49,211 nt of DNA from Pseudomonas nicosulfuronedens. GTDB taxonomy: Bacteria; Pseudomonadota; Gammaproteobacteria; Pseudomonadales; Pseudomonadaceae. The notes beneath the pieces were generated by a model, which was not told the DNA's origin, made no database searches, and was given only the letters and a program-made list of their open reading frames with translations. The DNA lies in assembly GCF_005877905.1 (NCBI RefSeq), contig NZ_SWDV01000007.1, forward strand, positions 1 through 49,211. The letters are read 5' to 3'. Shown here piece after piece: positions 47,376-49,211 of the stretch (positions within the stretch are counted from its first letter, which is position 1; each line of letters begins with the position of its first letter). Position numbers and translations under genes: made by a program.

Positions 47376-48542
47376 ATGATCGAACTCGACCAACTGACCA
47401 AGACCTTCACCCTCAAGGACGGCAAGGAATTCCGCGCCGTGGACAAGGTCAGCCTGACCGTGGAGAAGGGCGAGATCTGTGTGTTCCTCGGCCCCTCCGG
47501 CTGTGGCAAGACCACCACGCTGAAGATGATCAACCGCATCATCCAGCCCACCTCCGGACGCGTGCTGATCGATGGCCAGGATACCCGCGAACTGGATGAG
47601 GTGACCCTGCGCCGGCACATCGGCTACGTCATCCAGCAGATCGGCCTGTTCCCCAACATGACCATCGAGGAGAACATCATGGTCGTGCCGCGCCTGCTCG
47701 GCTGGGACAAGCAGAAGTGCAAGGAGAAGGCGCGCGAGCTGATGGCGATGGTCAAGCTCGAGCCCAAGCAGTACCTGTCGCGCTACCCGCGCGAGTTGTC
47801 TGGCGGTCAGCAACAGCGCATCGGCGTGATCCGCGCTCTGGCGGCAGATGCGCCGCTGCTGCTGATGGACGAGCCGTTCGGCGCGGTGGACCCGATCAAC
47901 CGCGAGTCGATCCAGAACGAGTTCTTCGAGCTGCAGCGCAAGCTGGGCATGACCGTGATCATGGTCAGCCACGACATCGACGAGGCGATCAAGCTCGGCG
48001 ACAAGGTGGCGGTGTTCAAGAGCGGCCGCCTGCTTCAGTTCGACCATCCCGACACCCTGCTGGCACACCCGGCGGACGAGTTCGTCAGCGCCTTCACCGG
48101 CCAGGACAGCACCCTCAAGCGCCTGTTGCTGGTGCGTGCCGAGGATGCCGCCGACAGCAGCATCGTCACCGCCAACCCGCAGACCACGGTGGCCGAGGCG
48201 CTGGAGAAGATGGAAGAAGACGACCGTCGCTACCTCGTCGTCGTCGATGCCAATGGCAAGGGCCTGGGCTATGTGCGGCGCAAGGACATGCGCCGCCAGG
48301 AAGGCGTGTGCAGCGACTTCCTCAACGAGTTCCGCGTCACCGCCAGCCACGACGAGCACCTGCGCATCCTGTTGTCGCGCATGTACGAGTTCAACAGCTC
48401 ATGGTTGCCGGTGTTGGATGCCGAAGGGCAGTTCCTCGGCGAGGTGACACAGGAGTCGATCGCCGATTACCTGAGTTCGGGGCGCTCCCGCGGGCGCAAG
48501 ACGAACATCGTGTCGCCGGCGGAGGTGGCGCAGGCTTCCTGA
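47376..48542 (+). CDS. opuCA: Compatible-solute ABC transporter ATPase with C-terminal CBS domains, OpuCA
   Basis: The 388-aa ATPase has Walker A GPSGCGKTT at 39-47, LSGGQQQRIGVIRAL, LLMDEPFGAVDPI and MVSHDIDEAIKLGD, followed by a tandem CBS pair at about 250-375 (VAEALEKMEEDDRRYLVVVD, SSWLPVLDAEGQFLG). In OpuA/OpuC transporters CBS domains sense ionic strength or cyclic di-AMP and gate transport. ACAGGAG precedes ATG 47376. The open frame upstream to 46851 overlaps opuCB and is a shadow. It is the last gene of the operon. Confidence 0.94.
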   Translation: MIELDQLTKTFTLKDGKEFRAVDKVSLTVEKGEICVFLGPSGCGKTTTLKMINRIIQPTSGRVLIDGQDTRELDEVTLRRHIGYVIQQIGLFPNMTIEENIMVVPRLLGWDKQKCKEKARELMAMVKLEPKQYLSRYPRELSGGQQQRIGVIRALAADAPLLLMDEPFGAVDPINRESIQNEFFELQRKLGMTVIMVSHDIDEAIKLGDKVAVFKSGRLLQFDHPDTLLAHPADEFVSAFTGQDSTLKRLLLVRAEDAADSSIVTANPQTTVAEALEKMEEDDRRYLVVVDANGKGLGYVRRKDMRRQEGVCSDFLNEFRVTASHDEHLRILLSRMYEFNSSWLPVLDAEGQFLGEVTQESIADYLSSGRSRGRKTNIVSPAEVAQAS

Positions 48543-48562
48543 GCTCTTCTGACACCGCTTTG

Positions 48563-48596
48563 CCCTCTCCCTAACCCTCTCCCTGAAGGGAGAGGG
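48563..48596 (+). repeat. C/T-rich hairpin repeat, copy 1
   Basis: CCCTCTCCC occurs twice in tandem (48563 and 48575) and the second pairs with GGGAGAGGG (48588-48596) across a TGAA loop. It lies 20 bases after opuCA and probably acts as its transcription or mRNA end. Similar elements are widespread in GC-rich proteobacteria. Confidence 0.75.
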
Positions 48597-48664
48597 GATA
48601 TCCGTGCCGGCTTCCACGTTTGTGCCATCCGGCTGACACGGGGCTGTCAGCGCACTCGGACAGC

Positions 48665-48700
48665 GCCCTCTCCCTTCAGGGAGAGGGCGGGGGAGAGGGG
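48665..48700 (-). repeat. C/T-rich hairpin repeat, copy 2 (inverted)
   Basis: GCCCTCTCCC (48665-48674) pairs with GGGAGAGGGC (48679-48688) across TTCA and is followed by another GGGAGAGGG. Read on the - strand it matches copy 1 at nearly every base over 34 positions, so the two form a large inverted repeat 68 bases apart. Confidence 0.75.
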
Positions 48701-48931
48701 GCGCCCAGCTCCGATTTTCCCCCGTACATCCCTCACGAAATCCCCTCCCGCACCACTCATCTCAATCAGCTGAACTCCCCCCTCTGTCATCGGTCGTTAA
48801 CTGAAGTAGGACGATGATGCAGAAACCCGTCGAAAGCCCCGTTCTGTGCGGTATTCCGTGCATTTTGTTGAGTATCCAAAACAGTCAACCGGCAGTGCGA
48901 CAAAGGGATGCGAAAAAGCGGCAAATCAGGG

Positions 48932-48960
48932 TTGAACTCACGGACCTCAGGTCCTAAAGT
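48932..48960 (+). promoter_or_regulatory. Candidate promoter with a palindrome in the spacer
   Basis: TTGAAC (48932-48937), 17 bases, TAAAGT (48955-48960). The spacer contains the perfect palindrome GGACCT-C-AGGTCC (48942-48954), and GTTCG-CGCC-CGAAC (48959-48972) overlaps the -10 and start region. This is a typical layout for a repressor or MerR-type operator. It could drive the gene starting at 49157. Confidence 0.4.
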
Positions 48961-49156
48961 TCGCGCCCGAACGTCCATGCTGGAAACGATCCATCCGGCT
49001 CAAGTACTGACGACGAGAGATAGCCGGTGCCCTTGACCGGTATCGGTAATGCTCGGCGACATGCCTTGGGAAGTAGGCGAACCAAAGTGGGGAAACGGAT
49101 TCGACGTTCAGCTTCACCCCTACGAATAACCTGTTCTGCCATTTGGAGTCCCAACC

Positions 49157-49211
49157 ATGTCCATCAAGGTCGAGGATTACTTCGCCCCCGAAACCTTCCA
49201 GCATGGACGTT
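49157..49211 (+). CDS. Unidentified protein, N-terminal 18 codons only
   Basis: The frame opens MSIKVEDYFAPETFQHGR and runs off the window. TTGGAG lies eight bases before the ATG, a good ribosome site, which favours this + strand start over the antisense frame. Too short to assign a family; there is no signal peptide in what is visible. Confidence 0.6.
   Translation, partial: MSIKVEDYFAPETFQHGR

Larger units (their letters stand above)
48543..49156. other. 614-base non-coding region after opuCA
   Basis: No convincing gene is seen here; a - strand open frame at 48947-49204 overlaps a better-supported + strand start at 49157. The region holds two inverted copies of a C/T-rich hairpin repeat, about 230 bases of unremarkable sequence, a candidate promoter with a spacer palindrome, and a roughly 190-base leader before the final gene. 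Confidence 0.6.

Noticed and set aside
48947..49204. 85-codon open frame on the - strand at the right end
   Set aside because: It overlaps a + strand ATG with a well-placed TTGGAG ribosome site and a candidate promoter; the - strand frame has no ribosome site or recognisable domain.

Overview
The window is GC-rich, densely packed DNA from a Pseudomonas-type gammaproteobacterium. This is inferred from the nadC / DUF1631 / ampD / ampE / chemotaxis-receptor block, a complete arnBCADTEF-ugd operon, a fruR-fruBKA locus, an opuC transporter operon, and many copies of the Pseudomonas REP palindrome with core GGAGCGAGCTTGCTCGCG. No plasmid or phage genes are seen.

Layout. (1) 1-9001: a surface-glycan cluster. 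A terminator from an unseen upstream gene is followed by an apparently N-truncated membrane glycosyltransferase/TPR protein, then a tightly overlapping set of GT2, GT4, GT4, methyltransferase and GT2 genes on the + strand. These converge on a polysaccharide flippase and a WbpA-type UDP-GlcNAc dehydrogenase on the - strand. The cluster ends at tRNA-Thr(CGT). In P. aeruginosa the slot next to tRNA-Thr and nadC is the hypervariable pilin island, so this is probably a strain-specific glycan block in that slot. (2) 9166-17583: tRNA-Thr, galE, nadC, a DUF1631 protein, ampD-ampE (muropeptide recycling and beta-lactamase control) and a methyl-accepting chemotaxis protein with a convincing FliA-type promoter. 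(3) 17811-25413: a TatD hydrolase, FruR/Cra and the fructose PTS operon fruB-fruK-fruA, with a Cra operator in the divergent promoter region. (4) 25513-34404: ugd and the arn operon (lipid A 4-amino-4-deoxy-L-arabinose modification, polymyxin resistance) on the - strand, with a PmrA-box-like direct repeat upstream of arnB.

(5) 34684-40874: an amino-acid-type ABC uptake operon whose first gene is an in-frame fusion of a PLP aminotransferase to the ABC ATPase. The linker is encoded by an inverted pair of REP palindromes. A binding protein, two permeases, a convergent TetR regulator and an AstE/aspartoacylase-like metallo-deacylase follow, suggesting uptake and hydrolysis of an acylated amino compound. 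(6) 40898-41537: a REP-associated tyrosine transposase (RAYT) bracketed by two inverted REP pairs. (7) 41602-48542: prfC (release factor 3), an NhaP-type cation/proton antiporter, and the opuCD-CC-CB-CA compatible-solute transporter. (8) 48543-49211: two inverted copies of a C/T-rich hairpin repeat, a candidate promoter with a palindrome in its spacer, and the first 18 codons of an unidentified gene.

Most interesting: the aminotransferase-ATPase fusion with a REP-derived linker, the glycan cluster at tRNA-Thr with its truncated first gene and overlapping convergent ends, the RAYT/REP unit, and several recognisable operators (PmrA, FliA, Cra). All calls are from reading the sequence and recalled family knowledge. 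No database search was run.
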